From Cristatella mucedo (taxonomy: Eukaryota > Bryozoa > Phylactolaemata > Cristatellidae): a stretch of 64,000 nucleotides of DNA. Position numbers and translations under genes: made by a program. The stretch lies in NCBI GenBank assembly GCA_009760855.2, contig WPIO01000175.1, forward strand, positions 1 to 64,000. The letters run 5' to 3'. Shown here in pieces: positions 22,804 through 34,320 of the stretch. The notes beneath the pieces are model-generated. The model was not told where the DNA came from. It saw only the letters and a program-made list of their open reading frames with translations, and ran no database searches. The first letter of the stretch is position 1. Every line of letters starts with the position of its first letter.

Positions 22804-24339
22804 CAAGCTTGCCCCCTCCTCATCTGAAATCGCATGTGAGTCGCGAAACCTCAAGACATATGACATCGGTGGTGTCTGGGCAAGAGTATATTCTTCGCTT
22901 CTGCTGCTCGTCCACTCCTACGTTTCGTCATTGTGAAATTTCAACAACAAGACATTGGCTTATTTACTCGACGAGTTCTCAAATCTGACTAGCCACGGAG
23001 CTCCAAAATGTTTCCATTCAAGAAATTAACCAGTGACCTCATTCTGAAGTTTATATCACGATCAAAGAATGCAAGTCCTTTGGAACCTATTCACCTATCT
23101 GCTTTTACGATGCATAGATCTGCAGGTTTCATGCATAAATGAAATAATAACTATGTCTTTATTCTTAGGTTATGACATATCACCTTTCAAAAAGGCTGTA
23201 TTCAGGCCTATTCTCAATAAAGTGACACCAGACCAAGAGAACTTCAGCTAATTCCGCCCAGTCTCCCTTCTGTCATTAATATTGAAAACAGTGGAACGGG
23301 TCACAGCAGACCAGCTGTACTCATATTTTGAAATCTTATAAGCATTGCTAGTAAGTTCCTGTCTTGTTTTAGAGCTAATTAAAACGAAAGCTGGTGCTGC
23401 TTTTGGCGTAGAACTACCTACTTAGGAATGCTGGCTTAGGTCGAGTATATATGCTTGTTCTGATTGATCGTTTGGAAACTGTTAATGCTATCGATTGCAA
23501 AATCGTTCCCGAGAGCCTCTAATCACGCATGAGCTTCGTTGGCATTGCACTACAATTGTTCAGGTCCTATCTCAGATGGAGACTCCTGAGTATTGATGCA
23601 GAACGAAACTCTGAGGAATCTCTCAAGCACAAGGCACCTCGGGGTTGTGTGTTTGGTCCAGTTCTTTTCGTGGTTGATACTCCCCCTCTTGCCAAGTTGG
23701 TTGCCGGGCACAATGCAAGCCGTCACATCTGTGCAGATGATACTCACCTTTACCTTCGCATTTTGTCCCATCCCAACCCTGTAGCATGTCAATATCTCTT
23801 TACTCCCTCGCAGCATATATTGAGAACATCGGTGCATTGATAACATTACGCTCTCTTAAATTAAAACACGTGACAACCAACCTAATTGTTTCGGGAAAAC
23901 CTATTAAGGTTCAGACATTGGAGAGCTTAAAGCTCGCGATTAGCACTGCCCGCATATTTGGTGCCAATCTGCACGAAATATTGGTATCATGTGCCAAAGT
24001 TATCTTTCTTTACTTGACCTCATAAGCTTTGCAGTCAAGTAATGGTTACTTTCAGCTGTCAGCAACGGTAAAATTCATGTTTGTTAAGAGAATATACCTC
24101 GTGTAAATTGGATCCTGAATTGTTGACAACTTTTGTAAGTGATTGCTAGTTAATGTAATTGCCTGATAAATCAATCTCTTACAGCTGGTGAAATACTCTG
24201 CAACTAGGCTTGCCTGTCTTGAGAGTAGTAGTTGTCACATTAAACCAATTATTGCTGACGTGTGCTAGCTCCAAATCAAGCAAAGCACTGACTTAAGGTT
24301 TCAGTTGTTAACTTGTAGGTTTGTTGATTCTCAGGTTAC

Positions 24340-25138
24340 AGGTAATAACAAAAATAATAATAATAATAACCATACATTTGAAATAGCACCATCGAGCAAA
24401 TCAATCTCTTCCTTGGCAGTTTACATTTGCTGCAAAGAGAGTACGATCGAAGGGTTAGCTGTAGAGTACTCATAAGACAACAAGAACAACATGGATACTC
24501 TGACCTGCACATGGTCAGCATACAAGTATGGCTAGTGGCAGTATGCTCAGTCCCAAAAAACGAAAACAAATTGAGGTCAAATTTCCTGACCTTAATACTA
24601 CGATAAATAAAAGCATTTATAATTTCATTTACAAGGTGGTCAAGTCAGGAGATGTCCTAAACCAAGTGTAGAGCGAGTTTTCGGCGGTTAGAGAATACAA
24701 ACTCACTGGCACTGTACTGCACGAACGCACTCTAATTATAAGATTTGAGGTTTTTACGAGGTATAGGTTGTCAGTTTAATTCCTAAATGCGGAAAGCGCT
24801 GTGTAGAAGATGGCGGGGGTTTGATTTAACAGATAGGCTGAATCTAAATAACGAAGGGACCTAAATTAAAATAACACAGCCTTGAAGTCGATGCATTGCT
24901 TGACTGGGAGAAAGTGCAGATCGGCGAGAAGTAGTGAAAAGTCGCAACTTTGAGGCTCATTACATACAGTACAGCTTAGCTGCAGAATGAGCACCAGCAA
25001 TAGGCACCTGATTGGACATGCCACGAGACCATCAAGCACTGGGTTGTGTAAGTCAAGACGGGATGTCAGAAATACATTGACCGATTTAGATGTGGTATTC
25101 TTATCTGAGCAGGCCCGAGTTTTAGCAACGTTAGCCAA
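24340..25138 (-). mobile_element. Old LINE-B, 3' part
   Basis: Decayed LINE-B on the minus strand, with an AAT-rich tail at 24340-24365, hairpin remnant and C-terminal RT. It turns at 25138 into plus-strand LINE-B. The same inverted junction occurs in unit 2 at about 33035, so it predates the duplication. Confidence 0.8.
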
Positions 25139-25680
25139 TCTATCAGACCTACTCCCTGTCTAGTGTAAGCCTCCTACCGCCCGCTTTTCGGAACTACTCT
25201 TTTTACCACTAGATCGCTCAAGCTATAAATTCTCTGACGGCCATGCCTTTAGTCAGTAGTCTCTGACAGCCTAGAGCTCTCTCTCTCTCTCTCTCACTCT
25301 CTCTGTCTCTCTGTTTCTCTATGTCTCTCTGTCTCTGTCTCTGTGTCTCTCTCTGTCTCTCCGTCTCTGTCTCTGCCTCTCTCTCTCTTCGGACTGGAGT
25401 CACGACATACCCTAATTTGACGACTAATAAAAGCAATAAACGCACGTATTTATAATATCTTTTAGTAGGTCCATACGAGTCGTACTTCACTTGCTAACGA
25501 GATCCGAATCTGTGACTGCTGCCACTGCCCAGTACTTTCTTGCCGACCCTGGACGTGCAACCTCTAATCAAGTTAAGCTCGTTGAGGTTGCTACTACTGA
25601 CTACTAGATCGTGTTTTCTTTTCAGCAAGTAAAAATTCCTTGAAAGAGATCGAGTTCTCTGCTGGCATTAGAATACTTGT
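25139..25680 (+). mobile_element. Old LINE-B, 3' end with expanded CT repeat
   Basis: The plus-strand 3' end of LINE-B runs from a CTATCAGACCTACTCCC segment to a hairpin-like GAAAGAGATCGAGTTCTCTG near 25640. It is interrupted by a CT-rich microsatellite. Its counterpart in unit 2 is 33920-34320. Confidence 0.7.
25275..25390. repeat. CT-rich microsatellite
   Basis: Mostly CT dinucleotides with CTGT and CTCTGC variants. It is absent from the corresponding place in unit 2, so it arose or expanded after the duplication. Confidence 0.95.
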
Positions 25681-28265
25681 TGTAATATATTTCTGATAAA
25701 ACATTGTTTTGATTTTCATGGACTAGTCATCGCCACATTCCTGGAGAGTTTTCAATTCCACATTAATAAGAAAAGACTTTTACCGCATAATCCTAACATC
25801 AATTGTTAGCAGACGTAATATTAAGCCTAGAAACCTAATATTATACACCATCCTATGACACTATGGAAATAATGTGAGGAAATGATAGGTTTTAAACATC
25901 AACTGTCAAATAGATCATGAATAAGTTTAATAAATAAATATCAAGTAGACAGATCTGAATATAATTTTTTCAAATGAGTTATACGCTACAGTAATAAATA
26001 TTTCTTCCTGGCAATACTTTTTTAGTGTAGTAATATCAGCAAAACCATTACTTTTGGATGAGCGTAAAAAGCCTACAAATAAAATAGACATGAAATCGTT
26101 TCGAAGTCACGAATTGAAAAAATTGCGTGCAGCATGGCTTAGGGCTAAGATCTAACCTCTTTAAAGTGTTCCATGATGTATAATTACCTATGTCTAATGT
26201 GAATGCGAGTCTGTCAGAGGTTGAAGTTCAAATGTGTGTAGTGGGTGCAGAGCAAAACAAATGGCTCAATTACACAGTTAAATGTACACCAGCTCTGCTG
26301 ATACAAACGTGTGGAATCATGCCAATGGAACAATAAGATCAAAGCAGAACTGCCAGACTCAACAATGAGGGCTTCTACTGATTGCTACAAGCAACCGATA
26401 GAGGTAAGAGAGAATCTGCAGTAAAGTAGCTTGGTTGACTCCACCAGTTCCTGGGTTTTCCAGACTACCAGCACCATACTGACCTATGATTTAGTAGCAA
26501 TCGGAGAAGTTCCAAGTAATTAGCTAGGTATTATGCTGTTTTTTACCTCTAGTCATTTGTTACTCGATTTCTCGGCTGCCTATTAACTTAACAGGTACTG
26601 CAGGTATTTCTTATCAATATATTTGAACGGTTCTCTGAGGAATACGAAAAAACACGTTTTACTGTAACCGATGAAAACGTTTTAACGTTTCAAGTTAAAA
26701 GGGAAGGAATAAGTGGTATTTGAAAACGAGGCGATGCAGAGTTCGGCATGCAGGGAGATGATTTTCATCCAACGCGAAAATTACACGATAATAACTGAAT
26801 GGCTGTTAAGCTGCTTAGTAACTTTCATCAACATACAAAATGTCTGTCAGAAACAAGCTCTCTGATTTTAGCGTTTAGTAAATGACCTAATACTTTAAAA
26901 ATGAATACTTTTAGAGAATGATATTTTGACAGAATACCTGGTGAAATCACATCTAGACAGGTTAGGAATTATTGTGGAAATGACGTTCATGTGACTTAAA
27001 CAGCCAAGATTCAAAATGCGAGTGGGTAACATCTTCGATATCTGTATTGATCAGTTATACGTTTCTATAGCAGCAATGTTATTTACTATTCGTATCTAAG
27101 CGTGCGAAAAATGTCTCTAGCATTACAAAGGCAACAGTTATTTCTTCTTTATTGGATTTAATTATTAAATATTTGAAGTAAGACGTGACTTATGATTTGA
27201 ATATCTGTACAAGAATTGGCATGATGTTTCCTAATACATTTGCATTGCACTGTCTAGTTTATTTTCTACTCTTTACACAGAGCGATTGTTGAGGCCTTGT
27301 ACATGAAAAAGGTATTTTCACGAATAATTACTCTGCCATTGTCTATTAGCAGGTGGCAGCCATTCGTTGACCTAGCCCAGCATTCGATTTATCATGCTAG
27401 ATTTAACCCTAATATTTCAAAGCTCTGTTTCTTGCTCTGCATTAGGCTGCCAGTTTGCAGAACCTACCTCGCATGCACCAGGTCGTATAGAAAAAATCAA
27501 GTCATGCCGTTCATGCAGTAATGCAGTCCATGTGGGAATAGATTTCCATGACTGTCTGTACACATGGAGGAAGTAATTCTTTTTTACAGTTATTTCACAT
27601 TATTTTCCCAAGTCATTTAACAATTGTCATCAAAATCAACCTCATCAGCATCCTAGCAACTACGTTTTTTGTACAGAGACTTTTAATCGTTCAACAATTT
27701 TCCTTTGTGTGTTTTCTTATCATTGTCAGCATCCTCCTTCACGTATTTAATTGTCGTAATAATTTACAATCTCGTCCAGTTCTCCTAATATTGTTAATTG
27801 ATCGGGACTTTTGTATAAAAACTTGGAACATTTTTCAGGCCATATCCAGTACTAAGAAGCTTGTTTTATTGCTTTAACGTTTACTACTCTAGACTAAACT
27901 GTAACATTATGGCTGAGGATTCTGTCAAACAAGAATTTATAATTTAAACTTTCTACCTATGAACTGCTAAGAAAAAAGTAATTTAATTGAAGTTGGTTGA
28001 TAGGCTTAGAATATCTACCTGAGTATTTAAAAAACTGCTCTGACAGCAAGCTTTCAGAGGAAGTACACAGATTGCTCAAATGAATCAATAAAATAAGGAC
28101 CCACCATTTTTCTTAATGATTCATAATCAAACAGTTTTGTAAAAACATAACAGTGCCATACCTGAGTTAAACACGAAGGCGATTAGGCTATAATTTTCTT
28201 TCTTCCCTTGATAATTTTAGGACATGCAAAAACATATACATATAAATATGGTATATTGGATAATA
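25681..28265. other. Single-copy part of duplicated unit 1
   Basis: AT-rich sequence shared with 34321-36880. No convincing gene was seen. The frame 26199-26336 keeps similar residues in both units (CxVGAEQxKW, then CTxALL), but it has no start codon, no recognised domain and ordinary nucleotide divergence. The segment 27353-27590 resembles part of the defensin-gene intron (58719-58960). Confidence 0.6.
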
Positions 28266-28269
28266 TTCA

Positions 28270-28560
28270 TATTAGTAACACGCTTTTATGGCACCATCAG
28301 AGAATTGAATCTCTTTCTCGCCACTTATAGACACTGTATAGAAACCATTGGCAAATTATCGGTGGTATGATCTGCAAGCAGCGGTCAAAGTGTTAGCAAG
28401 TACATGCACACGAAGAACGAAGTACGAAGACCAATCAAATGCTGTAATATACAGGTACGTTTTAGCTTCTTTGTGAATGATGTAATGTCAGGCGACGTTG
28501 TGACGTGCATCGGTAGTGAGTTTCAGGCTTCGGGATCTTAATCTGCAAGAATTATGACAG
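28270..28560 (-). mobile_element. Ancient LINE-B-like 3' end
   Basis: Diverged relative of the LINE-B 3' region on the minus strand. It has a hairpin remnant near 28300 and a GACGTTGTGACGTGCATCGG segment followed by TTTCAGGCTTCGGG. It is present in both duplicated units (the second at about 36885-37360). Confidence 0.6.
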
Positions 28561-29329
28561 CCTAATATCGATGATAAACTTATATGTCCAGATTACCTGG
28601 GTGCTGCATGTAGGCTCACTCGACATTAGTTGCCTGTCGTACTTAAGAAGGCCATATGAGTGGCAGTAACGAGGATTCTTAGTTATACGGATGAACTTCC
28701 ACTCAGTCTTCTTATAGCATGCCATTAAAATTCTCAAACCTCTCTAGTGCAAACGTGCTGTAGTATGAGTACGGTCACCACGGTTTTTGAATTTCCCTTG
28801 ACTTCTTTAAATACCCTTAACCATTAATGATCGGTAGGCTGCACTATAGGAGCCCTGGTAATATTTCAGATGATCAAGGGAGCAGTTGGCACCATAGGAT
28901 ACGTTCAAAACGTAGTAGTTGTTGTGTTAATATATGCAGTTCTTGCTTTTCTACTTGACTTGAAATCAAACGTGCCAATAATCGAGGCTGAGATCGGCCA
29001 AAAGGAGCAGGAGATCGAAGGGATGGGAACATGCTCAGGTGCAGCTTAAAAATATGAGATTGCTCTGCTCTCGATTGAGAGACATGAGGCTTGGAAGAGA
29101 AGCGAAATATTTTATACAACCAAGCGGTTACTTACAATAATAAGTGACGAAGTTAGCTCACGGTTTTTGTTTGATAATTCTCACCATGGAACTGGCGTCT
29201 GGACTTGATTAGTACTGTGGAAGCTTTAAAAAAAGTAAATGGTATAATGACTATCAATTCAGGTAGTGGATCTTAAATTTTGCCACGTTATCATAGCCAT
29301 TTCGACTACTTTTTAAGTATTACTCTTAA

Positions 29330-31990
29330 TACAGATATTAATAATGCAGTTGATGAAGCCCCTCAGAGAAATCGATGTCTCTCTAGGCTCTTTACATTTG
29401 CTGCAAAAGAAAACGCGATTCACCGTGAGTTATATGACGCTAGAAAAACAAGACGAATAACATGGTTAGGGGTGAAAGGCACAAGGTTAGCCTGCAAATG
29501 TGGTTAGGGCAGCATGCACAGTGTCAGCACACATAAGCAAATGAAGGGCGAATCACAGGGACCCACTAAATGCTGTCCTAAATATATGTGTTTTAAGTTC
29601 TTTTTAAATATGGACAGGTCAGGGGATGTTCTGACGCTGGTCAGGACGGAGTTCCAGGCTTTTAGAGCATACGAACTAAATTCACGATCTCCAAAGGATT
29701 TCAGGTTTGTGCGGGGTATTTCTAGAGTGCTTGATTCAGAAAAGCGGGTGGTACGATGCTTGGCCTGATGGGGGAGTATATCTGAGCGATAGGCTGGAGC
29801 CAATAAATGAAGTGACCTAAAAGTGAGCGACAAAACCTTGAAGTCCATCCGTTGCTTGGCTGGGAGCCAGTGCAGGTCGGCGAGAAGTGGTGTGATGTGG
29901 CAACTCCGACGCTCACGACAGACAAGCCTAGCTCCTGACGTCTGCAGAGTTTTGAACCAGCTGTAATCGCCTAACTGCAAGCGCCACTTCATCAGCAAGC
30001 AGTGAGTTGTAGAAGTCAAGACCGGATGTCACAAATGCATCGACCAACTTTGAAGCTGTATCCTTGTCTAAACAAGCCAGATTTTCAGTAATGTTATGTA
30101 GCTGAAAGTAGGCGGACTTGACTGTGGAGCTGATGTGGTCGTCTCACGATAGGTAACTTTGTAACTTGATGACTAGATTTCGAGCTGATTAAACAGGAGG
30201 TATGCTGGCATTGCCAATATGTAGGGTAAGCCTTTCCGATTTCTTACTCATATTGTGTTTGCACAAACCTAGTAAGTTATTTTTATCACCGTTTAGCTTT
30301 AAAAAAAAATCTTTGCTATCCATGTGTGGATGTCGTCAATACACCCAGCAAGTGACTTAAGAGAATTCGAGGTGCTTAAAGGCTGGGAGGGATCAAAGCA
30401 ATGGTACGACTCAGTGTTATCTGCATAGAAGTGAAAGGCTATATTGTGCTTGGTAATCACATTAGCAAGCGGGAGAGTATAAACCGTGTAAAGGACGGAC
30501 CTAGTACGGAGCCCTGTGGTACCCCATATTACAGAGGTACCTAGGCTGATCTTTGTCTATTCACGTCAAATCTCTGCAGTCTCCCACTGAGATAGGACCT
30601 GAACCATTGCAGAGCAGTGCCAGTGATACCCTGGCGAGATCAGAGGAGCTCTAGAAGAACTTTGTGATTAATAATTTCAAAAACTGCCAAGAAATCGAGC
30701 AAAACAAGCAGAGACACTCTATCTATGTCTGTATTCCTAAGTAGGTCGTTGTACACCCTAAGCATTGCCGATTCTGTATATAGATTAGCTCTAAAGCCAG
30801 AATGGAGCTTACTAGAAAGGTTTGAAGTTTCAAAATATGAGTTCAGCTGGTCCGCCACGATCAGTTCTAGTGTTCTATGATAGAAATGATAGAAGGGAGA
30901 CTGGGCGGTAGTTGCTTAAACTCTCTTGGTCTAGCGTCGCTTTCATGAGAAGTGGCCTGAGTACAGCTGTTTTTTAAAGCTCTGGGACATGACTAGTGGC
31001 TAATGACATATTAATGATGTTGCTTATGCTTGGCAGCTGTAAATCAGTGCAACGTATGGGCAGGACAGTAGGAATAGGATACAGAGGATTTGCTGTCTTC
31101 TTGGATTGGGATATAAACTTCAGGACGAGATTACGAAGGACCTGCTTTCATTTAGACATGGAGGTGCAGCCAGGAATCGGGTCACAAAATTTCAGGGGAG
31201 ATGTTGTCATTGCAGGGATGAACTCATTGACCTTGTCTATGTTTTGCACAAAGAATCGAGAGAAGCGATCGGCTAGATCATCCAAAGGATCATCAGGTTA
31301 GGAGGTAAGCTGGGAGCGTTTGAGGAGATGGCTGATCGTCGACGTCAGCATTTTTGCACTGTGCATCTGTGATTCAACGATCTTTTTATAGAAGCCAGAT
31401 TTGGCTTTTGCTACGATTGATTGGAACGACCGACAGTAGTCTTTAAATGCCTGTCGATGGACAGTCAGTCCTGATCTTTTGTATGGTTTTTCAAGCTTTT
31501 GCTTAGTAGACCTAGCTAGTTTATAGTCCGTGGTAAATATTAGACTGTCCGGGCGATGATGCACAGTGTTTTTATTCAGAGATGAAAACTCAGCAATCGT
31601 GTCAGCTAGTGTCGTGTTGTAGCTATCTACCAAAGATGACAGAACGGAGGGAGGACTGGAGCAGCAGAGGCAAGGCAGATATTCTCGCACGGACAGCATC
31701 GATGTGATCCTTGATGTGTGTAGAGCCATGCACATGAGCTACAAGAGACAACGAGTCAGTCAATGTATGAAATTCAGTGCTGAAGGTGTCAGATAAGTTA
31801 TCAAAGTGAACGTCGAAATCACCCTTAACGAGGAAGGATCGATTTCTCTCACACAGAATCAAAATGCGATTGGAGCGGTCTGAGATAAGGAGGGTTTGGT
31901 ACCTGTTTGGCAATAGACTACTCCCTCTATCGGTAGCCTGCTTTCGGGTAATACCAAGACAATCGATTTAAAAGACTGCTTCGAGGGTAC
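29330..31990 (-). mobile_element. LINE-B copy, endonuclease to 3' end
   Basis: Long minus-strand copy inserted only in unit 1. From left: the tail, then hairpin (29365-29400), C-terminal RT with open frame at 29504-30019 (YRSDILPHQAKHR), RT motif A region (VLLDFLAVFEIINHK, near 30690), linker, and endonuclease with GDFDVHFDNLSD (GDFN motif, one change) and VAHVHGSTHIK near 31700-31850. Several frame breaks make it inactive. It postdates the 24-38 kb duplication. Confidence 0.9.
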
Positions 31991-32194
31991 TGCAAATGGA
32001 GATGAAGCGGCAGCTAAGTTCGATTCACCTTGGCTGCAGTGAGCGTATTAGTGAGCGCGTTCCTCTCAACCCGGCGAGATATCAGCCTGATACCCATCGA
32101 CCGGTTTACCGCCAAGTCGACCGCCTCTGCAAGATCTTAGCCTTGGGGTGCTGCAATTTGGCCACATCCGAGCAGGCTTATATGAGTGCTACCA

Positions 32195-32290
32195 CTAATA
32201 ATTCGATCGGTCTTCCTTTGCAGCTAATGCAAAATGCCTAAACAGAGATTGAGTTCTCTGAGTGCTCTATATCGAGTGTTTAATTGTTAT
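32195..32290 (+). mobile_element. LINE-B 3' end scrap
   Basis: Plus-strand 3' terminus only, with CAGCTAATGCAAAATGCC, a weak hairpin around GAGATTGAGTTCTCTGAG and a short TTATTA tail. It abuts the minus-strand LINE-B that opens unit 2. Confidence 0.7.
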
Positions 32291-33035
32291 TATACTATCT
32301 CAATACAACTGATCTCAGGCCATCAGAGACCTCATTCTCTATCTAGCACTCAACGTTTCATGCAAAGGGAGTACGATCGAAGGGTTGTACAAGAATGCCC
32401 AATAAACAAAAGAATAACATATTTAAATTGACATGCACTGGGTCAGAATACAAGTACAGCTAGTGCCAGTATGCAAAGCACCAGCAGAGATAAGCACATC
32501 AGGTAAAATAGCAGGGTCCTACTAAATTCTGTGCTAAATACATCCATTTTAATTTCATTTTGAATGTGATCGAGTGAGGAAATATTTTGACGCATATTTA
32601 TACTGAGTTCATGGCTCCGGGAGCATACCAACTATGTTAATATGATCTGTGGTTTGCACAAGGTATTGGTGAACGGTTTGAATGCGAAATGCGGGTTGTA
32701 CGACACTTACCATGGCCGGAGAGTTGATCTGATAGGTAGGTCGGGGCCCAAAAACGAGAAGATGAAATTACTGCGAATAAACCTAAAAGTCGACACGCTG
32801 CTTGACCCGGATCCAATGCAGGCCAGCGAAAAGAAGTGAGATATGGCTACTCTGAGGCTCACGAAAGAACAACTTAGCTGCAGACTCGTGAGCCAACTGT
32901 ACTTACCTGATAGCACCTAACAGTAGTCAAGCAAGTAGAGAGTTGCGGAAGGCAAGACAGGATATCACAAATGCATGGGCCGATTTACATGTGGCATACT
33001 CTTCCGAACGAGCCCGAATTTTAGCAACGTTAGCC
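32290..33035 (-). mobile_element. Old LINE-B, 3' part (unit 2 copy)
   Basis: Counterpart of 24340-25138, decayed to a similar degree. It ends at the inverted junction near 33035, followed by CTATCAGATCCACTCCC in plus orientation. Confidence 0.78.
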
Positions 33036-33054
33036 TTTCTATCAGATCCACTCC

Positions 33055-33905
33055 CTATCAAGTCTAAACTAGGTGTCACATTCCAAAGCGACCTCTCGTT
33101 AGACGACCATATCAGCTCCATGGTCAAATCTGCCTATTTTCAGCTTCATAATATTGCTGAAATTCGGGCTTGTTTAGATAAGGATACCACGTCTATGTTG
33201 GTACATGCATTCGTGACATCTCATCTCGACTTCTGCAACTCACTGCTTACTGGCCTCCCAGCATGTGCGATCAGGCGATTGCAGCTGGTGCGAAACTTTG
33301 CAGCTAGGCTTGTCTGTGTGAGCTTCTCAGTTTCCACATTACTCCACTTCTCACCGACCTGCACTAGCTACCAGTCAAGCAACGGATTGACTTCAAGGTT
33401 TTGTCGCTCACGTTTAGGTCCCTTCATTCTATGGCTCCAGCCTATCTGTCCGACATACTCCCTCATCAAACCAAGCATAGTACCACCCGCTTTTTGGAAT
33501 CCAACAGTCTAGAAATACCTCGTACAAACCTCAAATCCTTTGGAGACCGTGCATTTAGTTCACATGGTCCCAAAGCCTAGAACTCCCTCCCGACCTGCGT
33601 CAGAACATCCCCTGACCTGACCACATTTAAGAGCAACTTAAAGCACACCTATTCAGGACAGCATTTAGTGGGTCCCTGTGATTCGTCCTTCACGTGCTTA
33701 TGGTGCTGACACTGTGCATGCTACCACTAACCACATTTGCATGCTAACCTTGTGCCTTTCGCCCCTAACCATGTTATTCGTCTTGTTTGTTTTTCAAGCA
33801 TGATTTTACTTACCATTTAATTGCATTTCCCTTAGCAGCAAATGTAAAGCGCATAGAAAGAGATTGAGTTCTCTGGGGGTGCTTTATCAAGTGCAGTAAT
33901 ATTAT
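33055..33905 (+). mobile_element. Young LINE-B copy, 5'-truncated
   Basis: Well-preserved plus-strand C-terminal RT with an open frame at 32943-33512 that runs in from the flank. Visible are SDLSLDDHISSMVKSAYFQL, FVTSHLDFCNSLLTGLPACA and the 3' hairpin at about 33848-33890, with a short tail. It is inserted inside the older plus-strand LINE-B of unit 2. Confidence 0.9.
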
Positions 33906-33919
33906 CAAACATGCAACCA

Positions 33920-34320
33920 CCGGCTTGTATAAACCTACCCCTTTACCTAGTCATAGCACCAGCCTCAAATCTTGGGACGACCGAGCCTTAAGTTCATAGT
34001 CTCCCAAAGCCTGGAGCTTTCTTCCGCCTGGCATCACGAGATAACCTGATTTGAAGACATTTAATGAAAGCTATAAAAGCATTTAGTTACTAGATCTTCT
34101 AGATGGTCTATGTGATTCGTCCTTTATTTGCTTACGGGATCTGACAATGAGATTCCTGCCACTTATTGTGCCAGCCCAGGGCATGGCACCTCCGATCAAA
34201 TCAGGATTGTTGTTTATTGAGCTTGCTACCACTAAATATTACATCGTGCTTTGTTTTTAGCAAATGAAAAGTGGCCTGCAAGAGAATGAGTAATCTGACG
34301 GTGCAAAAACTGAGGTCTTA
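33920..34320 (+). mobile_element. Old LINE-B, 3' end (unit 2 copy)
   Basis: Counterpart of 25139-25680: the AWSFLPPGIT-like region, then 3' UTR and a hairpin remnant CCTGCAAGAGAATGAGTAATC near 34280 (shortened here). Confidence 0.7.

Larger units (their letters stand above)
22090..24335 (+). mobile_element. LINE-B copy, endonuclease to RT, carrying two SINEs
   Basis: Plus-strand LINE-B, decayed. The endonuclease lies at 22090-22290 and 22440-22610, and the linker starts at 22803. The RT follows from about 23180, with an open piece at 23529-23840 that includes CADDTHLYLRI (motif C). The C-terminal part reaches about 24335. Two SINEs interrupt it, at 22290-22440 and 22617-22803. It stands head-to-head with the minus-strand copy ending at 22015. 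Confidence 0.85.
24340..32195. repeat. Direct duplication, unit 1
   Basis: The unit matches 32280-38830 in the same order and orientation at several anchors. Shared words include GAGTACGATCGAAGGGTT (24436 and 32367), TATTAAGCCTAGAAAC (25820; one difference at 34456), ATCAACTGTCAAAT (25901 and 34529), GACGTTCATGTGACT (26982 and 35604) and ATCGGTAGTGAGTTTCAGGC (28511; similar at 37310). The far right end (32010-32190) matches 38650-38825. A young LINE-B (29330-31990) is inserted only in this unit. No gene is recognisable in the single-copy parts. Confidence 0.8.

Noticed and set aside
25218-25490. Frame rich in Arg and Glu (RERE-like), considered as a charged coiled coil.
   Set aside because: It is translation of the CT microsatellite on the other strand.
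27394-27576. Frame with five cysteines behind CTCTGCATTAG, considered as a toxin-like exon.
   Set aside because: The spacing differs from the defensin exons, and unit 2 keeps neither the acceptor nor the frame.
27548-27877. 109-codon hydrophobic open frame in duplicated unit 1, considered as a membrane protein.
   Set aside because: The counterpart in unit 2 is interrupted and not conserved at protein level; AT-rich sequence easily yields hydrophobic frames.
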